Part shown: positions 36,083 to 44,410 of the stretch, piece by piece
Layout of the letters: each line of letters opens with the position of its first letter
How positions within the stretch are numbered: position 1 is the stretch's first letter
NCBI RefSeq assembly: GCF_900104255.1
Contig: NZ_FNKZ01000001.1
Span: 712,001-776,000 of the forward strand
Length of the DNA: 64,000 nt
Reading direction: 5' to 3'
Source: Pseudoxanthomonas sp. CF385
GTDB taxonomy: Bacteria > Pseudomonadota > Gammaproteobacteria > Xanthomonadales > Xanthomonadaceae
Notes under the pieces: generated by a model
What the model was told of the DNA's origin: nothing
The model's input: the letters and a program-made list of their open reading frames with translations, nothing else
Database searches by the model: none
Position numbers and translations under genes: made by a program

Positions 36083-37579
36083 ATGCCCGACATCCACCAT
36101 CAGCCGATCAGGCGCGTCATCATCGCCGGCGGTGGCACCGCCGGCTGGATGGCGGCCGCGGCGCTCTCCAAGGTGCTCGGCGAAGTGCTGGACATCACCC
36201 TCGTGGAGTCGGAGGAAATCGGCACCGTGGGCGTCGGCGAAGCCACCATCCCCACCCTGCTGAGCTTCCACCGGATGATCGACATCGGTGAGCAGGAGTT
36301 CATGGCGGCGGTGCAGGGCACCATCAAACTCGGCATCTCCTTCGAGAACTGGCTGGACGTCGGGCACCGCTACATCCACTCCTTCGGATTCAGCGGAAAG
36401 GACCGGGGAGCGACCGGTTTCCAGCATTTCTGGTTGCGGGGGCGCAAGGAGGGGTACGCCAGCGGCTACGAAGATTATTGCCTCGAGTTGAAGGCCGCCC
36501 TGCAGGACCGCTTCGCGCACCTGCCGCGCAGCGGTACGAACTACGCGTATCACATGGATGCGAGCCTGTACGCGAAGTTCCTTCGGCGATTCAGCGAACG
36601 ACACGGCGCGAAGCGGGTGGAGGGCAAGATCGCCGAAGTCCTGACCGATGCGGCGTCGGGCCATATCACCGCATTGAAGATGGAAAGCGGCGACAGCCTC
36701 GAAGCCGACTTCTTCATCGACTGCACGGGCTTCCGGGCGTTGCTGATCGGCAAGACGCTGGGCGTGGGCTTCACCGACTGGTCGCACTGGCTGTTCAACG
36801 ACAGTGCGTTGGCCACCCAGACCACGGCGGTGCGCGACGCGGTGCCCTACACGCGCGCGATCGCCGGCAAGGCTGGCTGGCAGTGGCGCATTCCGTTGCA
36901 ACACCGGGTCGGCAACGGCATCGTCTATTCGAGTCGCCATGTCGGCGATGACGAGGCGCGGGAGGAGTTCCTCGGCAGCCTCGAGGGCGAGGTCATCAAG
37001 CAGCCGTGGCCGATCCGCTTCAGGCCGGGCCAGCGCCAGCAGTGCTGGGCGAAGAACTGCGTGGCCCTGGGCCTGGCCGGCAGTTTCATCGAGCCGCTGG
37101 AATCGACGACGATCCACCTGATCCAGCGCGGCATCGTGCACCTGCTGCAGAACTTCCCCCAGGTGGTTACCCCGCCGGCGATCGACGAGTACAACGCGCG
37201 CCTGGACGAGGAACTGCAGCACGTGCGCGACTTCGTTGTGATGCACTATGCGCTCAGCAACCGGCGCGACTCGCCCTATTGGCGCGAGATCGCGGAGATG
37301 GCGCTTCCCTCGACGCTGCGCCACCGCATCGAGTTGTTCCGCGAGACCGGCACCGTCTTCCACGTGCCCGGCGAGCTGTTCGGCGAGAATTCGTGGATCC
37401 AGGTGATGATGGGGCAGGGCATCATGCCGAAACGCTACCACCCGACGGCGGACGCGGTGCCGCCGGCGGAACTGCAGCGCTTCCTCGACGACATCCGCGC
37501 CAGCGTGCTGGGCAATGTGGAACGGATGCCGGCCCACATGGACTATCTGCGCAGCTACTGCCCGGCACCGAAGCCCTGA
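36083..37579 (+). CDS. Flavin-dependent tryptophan-halogenase family protein (second copy)
   Basis: The 498-residue product keeps every hallmark of the family: GGGTAGW, VGVGEATIPT, the lysine motif GTIKLGISFENW, the WxWxIP motif as GWQWRIP, and FIEPLESTTIHLIQ. It therefore looks more canonical than the first copy, with which it shares overall layout but modest identity. It is predicted to bind FAD and could halogenate or otherwise oxidise an aromatic substrate; which one is unknown. The ATG at 36083 was preferred because the longer frame reads back through the cupin gene. It closes the four-gene cluster. The downstream sirtuin has its own putative promoter and is probably separate. Confidence 0.88.
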   Translation: MPDIHHQPIRRVIIAGGGTAGWMAAAALSKVLGEVLDITLVESEEIGTVGVGEATIPTLLSFHRMIDIGEQEFMAAVQGTIKLGISFENWLDVGHRYIHSFGFSGKDRGATGFQHFWLRGRKEGYASGYEDYCLELKAALQDRFAHLPRSGTNYAYHMDASLYAKFLRRFSERHGAKRVEGKIAEVLTDAASGHITALKMESGDSLEADFFIDCTGFRALLIGKTLGVGFTDWSHWLFNDSALATQTTAVRDAVPYTRAIAGKAGWQWRIPLQHRVGNGIVYSSRHVGDDEAREEFLGSLEGEVIKQPWPIRFRPGQRQQCWAKNCVALGLAGSFIEPLESTTIHLIQRGIVHLLQNFPQVVTPPAIDEYNARLDEELQHVRDFVVMHYALSNRRDSPYWREIAEMALPSTLRHRIELFRETGTVFHVPGELFGENSWIQVMMGQGIMPKRYHPTADAVPPAELQRFLDDIRASVLGNVERMPAHMDYLRSYCPAPKP

Positions 37580-37601
37580 TCGCGCGGGCGGCGGCATGGC
37601 C

Positions 37602-37607
37602 TATGCT
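37602..37607 (+). promoter_or_regulatory. -10-like element of the sirtuin gene (leaderless type)
   Basis: TATGCT is followed by exactly 6 bases (GCCGGC) and then the ATG. With a normal start 7 bases after the -10, the mRNA would begin at the A of ATG. No Shine-Dalgarno sequence is present. Confidence 0.42.
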
Positions 37608-37613
37608 GCCGGC

Positions 37614-38465
37614 ATGAGCGATCCACGACTGCAGGACTTCATCGGTGCGCACCGTCGCCTGTTCGTGCTGACCGGCGCCGGCTGCAGCACGGGGTCCGGC
37701 ATCCCGGACTACCGCGACGAGCAGGGTGCGTGGAAGCGCACGCCGCCGGTGACGTACCAGGCGTTCGTCGGCGACGGGGCGACGCGGCAGCGTTACTGGG
37801 CGCGCAGCCTGCTCGGCTGGCCGCGCATCGCGGAGGCGCAGCCGAACCCGGCGCACCGCGCACTGGCGGCGTTGGAAGCGCAGGACCGCTGCGAACACCT
37901 GCTGACCCAGAACGTCGACGGTCTGCACCAGGCCGCAGGAAGTCGATCCGTGATCGATCTGCATGGCCGGCTGGACGCCGTCGTGTGCCTCGACTGCCGT
38001 GCGGGATCGTTGCGCGCGGATCTGCAGGTCCGTCTCGCCGATGCGAACCCCGACTGGGCCGGCCTGGTGGCGGCCGCTGCGCCGGACGGCGACGCGGATC
38101 TGGACGGACGCGACTTCGGCGCTTTCCGGGTTCCCGCCTGCGAGGCGTGCGGAGGCATGCTGAAGCCGGATGTCGTCTTCTTCGGAGAGAACGTGCCGCG
38201 CGAACGCGTGCAGACGGCGATGGCGCACCTCGCGCGTGCCGACGCGATGCTCGTCGTGGGTTCCTCGCTGATGGTCTACTCGGGCCTGCGGTTCGTCCAT
38301 GCGGCGGTCCGCGCGGACACGCCGGTCGCGGCGGTGAACCTGGGACGCACGCGCGCCGACGATCTCCTGCGCTTCCGCGTGGCGGCGCCGTGCGGGGATG
38401 CACTCGCGTTCCTGCTGGGCAGCGACGCGGAGCGCGGGGTCACGCCGTCGGCGATTGCAGGGTGA
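37614..38465 (+). CDS. SIR2-family NAD-dependent protein deacylase
   Basis: The 283-residue protein has the sirtuin NAD-binding motifs GAGCSTGSGIPDYRD, TQNVDGLHQAAGS and the catalytic-His segment DLHGR. It has a zinc site of four cysteines (CLDC and CEAC) and the FFGENVP and VVGSSLMVYSG strands. All catalytic residues are present, so removal of acyl groups from lysines with NAD use is expected. The ATG at 37614 was chosen over 37596 because it is next to the sirtuin core and sits 6 bases after a -10-like element. The gene converges on, and overlaps by 26 bases, the GGDEF/EAL gene. Confidence 0.9.
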   Translation: MSDPRLQDFIGAHRRLFVLTGAGCSTGSGIPDYRDEQGAWKRTPPVTYQAFVGDGATRQRYWARSLLGWPRIAEAQPNPAHRALAALEAQDRCEHLLTQNVDGLHQAAGSRSVIDLHGRLDAVVCLDCRAGSLRADLQVRLADANPDWAGLVAAAAPDGDADLDGRDFGAFRVPACEACGGMLKPDVVFFGENVPRERVQTAMAHLARADAMLVVGSSLMVYSGLRFVHAAVRADTPVAAVNLGRTRADDLLRFRVAAPCGDALAFLLGSDAERGVTPSAIAG

Positions 38466-40731
38466 GCCAGCGCTCCAGCGAATGCGGCGACAACGGCCGC
38501 GATACGTAGTAACCCTGCAGGATGTCGCACTTCAGGCCTGACAGCACCGCACGCTGGGCCTGGTTCTCCACGCCTTCGGCGACCACCTTCAACGAGAGGC
38601 TTTCGCCGATGCGCAGGATGGACGTGGTCAGCGCGCGCGCCGATTCGCTGTGCTCGAGGTCGCGGACGAAGCTCATGTCGAGTTTCAGTTCGCTGATCGG
38701 CAGGCGGTGGAGGTGGCTAAGGCTCGAGTAGCCGGTGCCGAAATCGTCGATCGACAGGTGCACGCCCATGCGATGGATCGCATCGATGTTGGCCAGTACT
38801 TCCGGCTTCTGCGCGAGCATGACGCTCTCGGTCACTTCGACCATCAGCTCCTCGGGCGAGAGGCCGCACTTGCCGAGTACGTTGCCGATGAAGACTGGCA
38901 GGTCCTGCTGTTCGAAATTGATCGCCGAGAGGTTCACCGATACGCGCGGCACCGGCACGCCGCGGCGGCGCCAGTCCGCCATCTGCGTGCAGGCTTCTTC
39001 CAGCGTCCACCGGCCGAGGTCGTCGATCAGGCCGCATTCCTCGGCCATCGGCACGAACGTGGCCGGCGAGATCTCGCCGATTTCCGGATGGCGCCAGCGC
39101 AGCAGCGCTTCCACGCCGTGCAGGTGCGTGTCGTCTTCCATCCCGACCTGCGGCTGGTAATGCAGGCGCAACTGGCCGCTGCGCACGGCCTCGCGCAGGG
39201 CGTTCTCGAGCGCCAGCCGTTCCTGCATCGCCTGGTTCATCTCGACGCTGTAGAACACGATCCGGGCGCCGCCCTCGGATTTGGCGCGGTACATCGCGAT
39301 GTCCGCGTGGCGCACGAGCGAGTCCACGTCCCAGCCGTCGCTGGGGAACATCGCCACGCCGACGCTGGCCTGCGGCGCCAGCATCATGCGTCCGGCGCTG
39401 ACCGGCTGCGACAGGCGCGCCATCAGGCGGTCGGCGAGGTTGGCGGCATCCTCCGCGTCATAGTCGGGCACGGCCAGCACGAATTCGTCGCCGGCCAGCC
39501 GCGCGACCACGTCGGAGTCGCGCAGTTCGCCGGCCAGCCGCTTGGCCAGTTCGCGCAGCAGGGTGTCGCCGGCGGTGTGGCCCTGGGTGTCGTTGACGAT
39601 CTTGAAGCGGTCGATGTCGATGAACAGCAGCGCCACCCCGCTGTCGCGGCGCGCCGCATCCAGCAGCATCTGCTCGACCTTGTTGTTGAACAGCGCGCGG
39701 TTGGGCAGGCCCGTCAGCGTGTCGAAGAAGGACAGCTGGTGCATGCGCACGCGCGCGCGCTCGCGGTCCATCGCCAGTGCGCACAGGTGCAGGCAGACAT
39801 CGACGACGCGCTGGTGGAAGTCGTCCGGCGCGCGGTTCTCCCAGTAGTAGAGCGCGAAGGTGCCGAGCACGCGGCCGTCATGGCCCTTGATCGGGCTGGA
39901 CCAGCACGCGCGGATGCCCAACGCGAGGAACGGCGCCTTGTACGCCTGCCAGCGCGGGTCGCGATCGATGTCGGTGCACTCCACCGGCTGCCCGCTCCAC
40001 GCGGCCGAGCCGCAGGCGCCGACCATCGGCCCCGCGCGTTCGCCGTCCACGACGGCGGCGAGATGGTCCGGCAGGCTGGGTGCGGCGAGTGGACGCAAGT
40101 GGCCGTAGTCGTCGAGCCCGATCACCGAGGCCACGGCCTCCGGCATCACCTTCTCGACTTCGCGACAGACCAGCGTCAGCACGTCCTGCAGCGGTTGCTC
40201 CCGGACGATGGCGCCCAGCACCTTGCGGTGCAGCTCCTCGTGCAGCTTGCTGTGGGTGATGTCGGTATACACGCCGAGCAGATGGCGCACGTTGCGCTCG
40301 CCGTCGAACACCGGATTCACCACGGCGGAAATCCACAGGGGCACGCCCGTCTTGGCGTAGACCAGCAACTCGGTCCGGTAACCCTGTTGGGTATTGAGTT
40401 GGCCGCGCACCCACTCGACCGTTTCGGGATCGGTGTGCGGCCCGGCGAGGAAGTCGCTCGGGCGACGGCCCGCCACTTCCTCCAGGGTATAGCCCAGCAT
40501 GCGGGTGAAACCCTGGTTGATATAGGTGATGCGCGCGTCGTCGTCGCAGACGACGACGGCGTTGTCGCTGTGGTCGATGACCCACGACACGTCGGGCTCG
40601 GCAGGCGCGGCAAACGATGGCATGGCGATAGGAGTGGGCCTCACGGTCGCGTCTTCCCCAAGAACGGTATCCGTCGGATGGTCCGGGTTCGCCACGGCAG
40701 TCCCTGCTACGCCGCCCCGGGGTGGGGCCAT
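38440..40731 (-). CDS. PAS-GAF-GGDEF-EAL cyclic di-GMP signalling protein
   Basis: This soluble 763-residue protein has a PAS domain (about 50-160), a GAF domain (about 175-330), a GGDEF domain with AGDEF in place of GGDEF, and a C-terminal EAL domain. The EAL residues EALLRW, SVNLSAINF, VEVTES, IDDFGTGYSS, LKLDMSF, AEGVEN and LQGYYVSRP are all present, so phosphodiesterase activity is likely. The AGDEF variant is active in some proteins, so dual activity is possible. It is the third c-di-GMP enzyme in the window. No strong ribosome site precedes the ATG at 40731, and an in-frame ATG at 40623 is an alternative. Its 3' end overlaps the sirtuin gene. Confidence 0.87.
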   Translation of the reverse strand: MAPPRGGVAGTAVANPDHPTDTVLGEDATVRPTPIAMPSFAAPAEPDVSWVIDHSDNAVVVCDDDARITYINQGFTRMLGYTLEEVAGRRPSDFLAGPHTDPETVEWVRGQLNTQQGYRTELLVYAKTGVPLWISAVVNPVFDGERNVRHLLGVYTDITHSKLHEELHRKVLGAIVREQPLQDVLTLVCREVEKVMPEAVASVIGLDDYGHLRPLAAPSLPDHLAAVVDGERAGPMVGACGSAAWSGQPVECTDIDRDPRWQAYKAPFLALGIRACWSSPIKGHDGRVLGTFALYYWENRAPDDFHQRVVDVCLHLCALAMDRERARVRMHQLSFFDTLTGLPNRALFNNKVEQMLLDAARRDSGVALLFIDIDRFKIVNDTQGHTAGDTLLRELAKRLAGELRDSDVVARLAGDEFVLAVPDYDAEDAANLADRLMARLSQPVSAGRMMLAPQASVGVAMFPSDGWDVDSLVRHADIAMYRAKSEGGARIVFYSVEMNQAMQERLALENALREAVRSGQLRLHYQPQVGMEDDTHLHGVEALLRWRHPEIGEISPATFVPMAEECGLIDDLGRWTLEEACTQMADWRRRGVPVPRVSVNLSAINFEQQDLPVFIGNVLGKCGLSPEELMVEVTESVMLAQKPEVLANIDAIHRMGVHLSIDDFGTGYSSLSHLHRLPISELKLDMSFVRDLEHSESARALTTSILRIGESLSLKVVAEGVENQAQRAVLSGLKCDILQGYYVSRPLSPHSLERWLTLQSPTA

Positions 40732-40970
40732 ACGAAACGGTATCGGCCCCGGATCGACGCACTTTACCCGAACTTCCGCGCCGCAAACGGGATGTCACGG
40801 CATGCAAACGCTTCCATTTTCCCCGTGTCGCAATACCGCACCGTGCCGCCCGGGAACGCGTGCGTGTCGCCTGCCGGGAGGGAACGCGGAGGGCGTGCGG
40901 CCGGGCTGACGCACCGGCGTCATGAACGCCGCCTAGGCTTGCCGGCCGCACGACGGGGGTGATCGAGATC

Positions 40971-41903
40971 ATGAAGAAGATAGGGATGGGCCTGGCCCTG
41001 CTGGCCGGCCTGACCGCCTGTGGGCGCTCGCCCGAGACGGTGTCCGGGACGCAGGAGGTCGCGGCCTCCGCCGGTACGGTATCGCCCGACAGCGTGGACG
41101 AGATGCGCACGGCGTATGCGCGCGCGTCGCAGGCGCTCGCCGAGCAACGGATGATGTCGCCTGCGGGCGACAACGCGATCGAGCACTACCTGGCCGCGCG
41201 CGCCGACACGGCAGAAGCGGCCCGCGCGCAGGCGGCGCTGGCGGAACTGCAGCCGTACGTGCTGATCGCGGCCGAGCAGGCGCTGGCACGCAGCGACGCG
41301 GTCGAAGCGGAACGCCTGCGGGGCCTCATCGAACGCATCGATGCGGGCGCACCCGCGTTGCCCCGCTTGCGCGCGGGCATCGCGACGCTGCAGCGCGAAC
41401 AGGCAGCGCAGGCCTCGATCGCCGCGCTGGAGACGCCGCCGCCCTCGGTGACGGTCGCGCCCCGCGCCACCGCCGTGCCGCCCCCCGCGGTCGCGACCCG
41501 CGAACCTCCGCCCGTGGCGGCCGGTATGCCCGTCGTTGCCGAGCCTGCACCGCCACCCGCGGCGCCCGTCGTGGAAGCCCCGCCGCCGGCCGCGGTGGTC
41601 GCGCGTGCCGCGACCGTGGCCCCTGCGCGTGCGCCCCGCCTGGTGCAGGACGCGCAGCCGCGCTACCCGCTGCCGGCACTGCGCGCGCGTATCGAGGGCC
41701 AGGCGGAAGTGTCCTTCACCATCCAGCCCGATGGCAGCGTGCGCGACGTGCGCCTGCTGTCCTCCACGCCCGCCGGATTGTTCGACGCCTCGGCGCTGGC
41801 GGTGGCGCAGCGCTGGCGTTTCGAGCCGAGCGGGCAGGCGCACGCCTCGCAGCGCACGGTGCGGTTCCGCTTGCCGGCGGGCGCCGAGGGTGGCGCGGAC
41901 TGA
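40971..41903 (+). CDS. TonB-C-terminal-domain protein with a lipoprotein signal
   Basis: The 310-residue product has a classic lipoprotein signal (MKKIGMGLALLAGLTAC, lipobox LTAC). An alpha-helical region of about 100 residues, a Pro/Ala-rich spacer (150-215) and a TonB C-terminal domain (RYPLPALRARIEGQAEVSF, VRDVRLLSSTPAGLFDASAL, RWRFEPS) follow. Ordinary TonB is anchored by an N-terminal helix that contacts ExbB/ExbD. A lipid anchor, with no Asp at +2, would point to outer-membrane delivery and probably no energy coupling. A structural or adaptor role is inferred. An in-frame GTG at 40959 would add only four residues. No exbB/exbD is nearby. Confidence 0.78.
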   Translation: MKKIGMGLALLAGLTACGRSPETVSGTQEVAASAGTVSPDSVDEMRTAYARASQALAEQRMMSPAGDNAIEHYLAARADTAEAARAQAALAELQPYVLIAAEQALARSDAVEAERLRGLIERIDAGAPALPRLRAGIATLQREQAAQASIAALETPPPSVTVAPRATAVPPPAVATREPPPVAAGMPVVAEPAPPPAAPVVEAPPPAAVVARAATVAPARAPRLVQDAQPRYPLPALRARIEGQAEVSFTIQPDGSVRDVRLLSSTPAGLFDASALAVAQRWRFEPSGQAHASQRTVRFRLPAGAEGGAD

Positions 41904-41927
41904 TTGGTATCCGCGCGTCGCTGCGGC

Positions 41928-41933
41928 GAGAAT
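41928..41933 (+). promoter_or_regulatory. -10-like element of the esterase gene (leaderless type)
   Basis: GAGAAT, 6 bases (GGCGGC), then ATG, with no ribosome site. This is the same geometry as at 37602, 43483, 53449 and 62679. Confidence 0.4.
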
Positions 41934-41939
41934 GGCGGC

Positions 41940-42623
41940 ATGACGACCTCCCATGCCCCGCTTCTCGAAACCGTCGAACAGGACACCGGTCCTTCCCCGC
42001 AGTGGTCCGTGCTGTGGCTGCACGGCCTCGGCGCCGACGGCCATGATTTCGCGCCGCTCGTACCGGAACTGGTGCGCCCGGGCTGGCCCGCGCTGCGCTT
42101 CGTGTTCCCGCACGCGCCGGTGCGTGCGGTGACCATCAACAACGGGGTGCGCATGCGCGCCTGGTACGACATCGTCGGGATGGACTTCCCGACCCGTGCG
42201 GACAGCGCCGGCATCGAGGAATCCCTCCTGCAGGTGAACGCGCTGATCGAGCGTGAGCTCGCGCGCGGCATCGCGCCGGAGCGGGTGCTGCTGGCGGGCT
42301 TCTCGCAGGGCGGTGCCATCATCCTGGCGGCCGGCCTGCGCCGGCAGGTCCCGCTGGCCGGCCTGATCGCCCTGTCGACCTATCTGCCCGGTGCCGCGCA
42401 GGCGGCCTCGCATCTTGCGGCGGCCGCGACCGCGCAGCCGGTCTTCATGGCCCATGGCACGGGCGACCCGGTGATCCCGCTGGTCCACGCCGAGCAGAGC
42501 GCCAGGGCCTTGGGCGGCATGGGCTTCGATGTGGCATGGCACCGCTATCCGATGGCGCACCAGGTCTGCGCGGAGGAAATCCGTGACCTGGGTGACTGGA
42601 TGGAACGGCGGTTTGCGTTGTAA
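41940..42623 (+). CDS. Carboxylesterase/phospholipase family alpha/beta-hydrolase
   Basis: This 227-residue protein belongs to the small cytoplasmic carboxylesterase family. It has LHGLGADGHDF near the start, the nucleophile Ser in GFSQGG, the Asp in GTGDPVIP and the His in YPMAHQV, so the triad is complete. The family hydrolyses short-chain acyl esters and, in some members, lysophospholipids or protein thioesters; the natural substrate here is unknown. The ATG at 41940 lies 6 bases from a -10-like hexamer. The longer frame from 41904 has no homology. Confidence 0.9.
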   Translation: MTTSHAPLLETVEQDTGPSPQWSVLWLHGLGADGHDFAPLVPELVRPGWPALRFVFPHAPVRAVTINNGVRMRAWYDIVGMDFPTRADSAGIEESLLQVNALIERELARGIAPERVLLAGFSQGGAIILAAGLRRQVPLAGLIALSTYLPGAAQAASHLAAAATAQPVFMAHGTGDPVIPLVHAEQSARALGGMGFDVAWHRYPMAHQVCAEEIRDLGDWMERRFAL

Positions 42624-42718
42624 TCCGCATGCGTCCCCGCCCGGGTGACGCGTGGCGCCGTCGTGGGTAACCTAGGCCACGGGGGATCACGCCAACGTTC
42701 ATCGAGGACGCCTTTGCC

Positions 42719-43450
42719 GTGAAAGTGGTCATTGCCGACGACGAACCCCTCGCCCGCGAACGCCTGCGCGCGTTGCTCGCCGAGCATGCCGGCATCGATG
42801 TGGTGGCCGAGGCCGAGAACGGCCTGGATGCGCTGCAGGCCTGTTCGCAGCACCGCCCGGACATGGTCCTGCTCGACATCGCGATGCCGGGCGTCGATGG
42901 GCTGGAAGCCGCGCGGCACCTGGCCGCCTTCGATCCGCGCCCGGCCGTGGTGTTCTGCACCGCCTACGACGAGCACGCGCTGTCGGCCTTCGAGGCGGCC
43001 GCCATCGACTACCTGATGAAGCCGATCCGGGCCGAGCGGCTGGCCGCGGCGCTGGAGCGCGCGCGCACCTTCATCGCCGGGCGCGAGACCCAGGCGCCGG
43101 CGGCCGCCAGCGGCCAGCCGCGGACCCACCTGTGCGCGCGCCTGCGCGGCAGCCTGCGCCTGATCCCGGTCGACGAGGTGCATTACCTGCAGGCCGAGGA
43201 GAAGTACGTGGTGGTGCACCACGCCCGCGGCGAGGACCTGATCGAAGAGTCGCTGAAGTCGCTGGAAGAGGAGTTCGGCGGACGGTTCGTGCGCATCCAC
43301 CGCAACTGCCTGGTGGCGCGCCACGAGCTGGTCGAGATCAAGCGCGTCGGCGATGGCCACGTGCAGGCGATCCTGCGCCACGGCAAGGCGCCGCTGGAAG
43401 TCAGCCGCCGCTGCGTGGCCGGCCTGCGCGAGACCGTCAAGACGCTCTGA
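42719..43450 (+). CDS. algR: LytTR response regulator, AlgR type
   Basis: The 243-residue protein has a receiver domain with the acidic pocket IADDEP, the phospho-Asp in VLLDIAMPG and the late Lys in MKPI. A LytTR DNA-binding domain follows (about 140-240: [34 protein letters not shown]). It resembles Pseudomonas AlgR, which controls surface polysaccharide and pili, and the algR-hemC order is shared with Pseudomonas. The sensor kinase gene that usually precedes it (algZ/fimS) is absent here; an esterase gene is upstream. The GTG start has GAGGA about 10 bases ahead. Confidence 0.88.
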   Translation: MKVVIADDEPLARERLRALLAEHAGIDVVAEAENGLDALQACSQHRPDMVLLDIAMPGVDGLEAARHLAAFDPRPAVVFCTAYDEHALSAFEAAAIDYLMKPIRAERLAAALERARTFIAGRETQAPAAASGQPRTHLCARLRGSLRLIPVDEVHYLQAEEKYVVVHHARGEDLIEESLKSLEEEFGGRFVRIHRNCLVARHELVEIKRVGDGHVQAILRHGKAPLEVSRRCVAGLRETVKTL

Positions 43451-43482
43451 GCGCCGCGCGGGACGCGGCATGCGGCATGCGG

Positions 43483-43488
43483 GATAAT
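43483..43488 (+). promoter_or_regulatory. -10 element of hemC (leaderless type)
   Basis: GATAAT, 6 bases (GCCCGC), then ATG. The hexamer is a near-consensus -10 and no ribosome site is present, so the transcript probably begins at the start codon. No clear -35 is seen. Confidence 0.5.
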
Positions 43489-43494
43489 GCCCGC

Positions 43495-44403
43495 ATGACC
43501 ACGCTGCGCATCGCCACCCGCAAGAGCCCGCTCGCCCTCTGGCAGAGCGAACATGTCGCCGACCGCCTGCGCGCGGCTCACCCGGGCCTGGTCGTCGAGC
43601 TGGTCCCGATGAGCACGCGCGGCGACGAAGTACTGGACCGCTCGCTGGCCGCCATCGGCGGCAAGGGACTGTTCCTGAAGGAACTGGAGCTGGCGATGCT
43701 GCGCGGCGAGGCGGACTGCGCCGTGCACTCGCTGAAGGACGTGCCGATGGAGCTGGAGGGTCCGTTCGCGCTGCCGGCCATCCTCACCCGCGCCGATCCG
43801 GCCGACGCCTTCGTCTCCAACCACTACGACGGCATCGCCGCGTTGCCGCATGGCGCGCGCGTGGGGACGTCGTCGCTGCGCCGGCAGGCGCAACTGCGCG
43901 CGCAGCGCCCGGACCTGCAGTTGCTCGACCTGCGCGGCAACGTCAACACGCGCCTGGCCAAGCTGGATGCCGGCGACTACGACGCCATCGTGCTGGCCTG
44001 CGCGGGTCTGCAGCGGCTGGGCTTCGATGCGCGCATCCGCGCCCGCCTGCAGGCGCCGGACTGGCTGCCGGCACCGGCGCAGGGCGCCATCGCGGTGGAA
44101 TGCCGCGCCGAGGATCCCGAAGTGCATGCCTTGTTCGCGCCGCTGGACGACGCCGCCACGCGCCTGTGCGTGGAAGCGGAGCGCGCGATGAACCGCGCAT
44201 TGCACGGCAGCTGCCATGTGCCGGTGGCGGCGTTCGCGCATCGCGACGGTGACGCGCTCGTGCTGGCGGGCCTGGTGGGCTCCGCCGCGGAAGGCCAGCT
44301 GCTCCGCGCGGAAGGCACGAGCGATGCGCGCGACGCCGACGCGCTGGGTCGTCGCGTCGCCGCGCAGTTGCTGGAACAGGGCGCGGGCGCGTTCCTGGCC
44401 TGA
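43495..44403 (+). CDS. hemC: Hydroxymethylbilane synthase (porphobilinogen deaminase)
   Basis: The 302-residue enzyme joins four porphobilinogen molecules into hydroxymethylbilane in haem and sirohaem synthesis. Family motifs are clear: [73 protein letters not shown] and the cofactor-binding Cys in LHGSCHVP. Length is normal. The start lies directly behind a -10-like box 45 bases after the AlgR-type gene. hemD, which follows hemC in many relatives, is not here; the next gene is convergent. Confidence 0.97.
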   Translation: MTTLRIATRKSPLALWQSEHVADRLRAAHPGLVVELVPMSTRGDEVLDRSLAAIGGKGLFLKELELAMLRGEADCAVHSLKDVPMELEGPFALPAILTRADPADAFVSNHYDGIAALPHGARVGTSSLRRQAQLRAQRPDLQLLDLRGNVNTRLAKLDAGDYDAIVLACAGLQRLGFDARIRARLQAPDWLPAPAQGAIAVECRAEDPEVHALFAPLDDAATRLCVEAERAMNRALHGSCHVPVAAFAHRDGDALVLAGLVGSAAEGQLLRAEGTSDARDADALGRRVAAQLLEQGAGAFLA

Positions 44404-44410
44404 CCGACGC

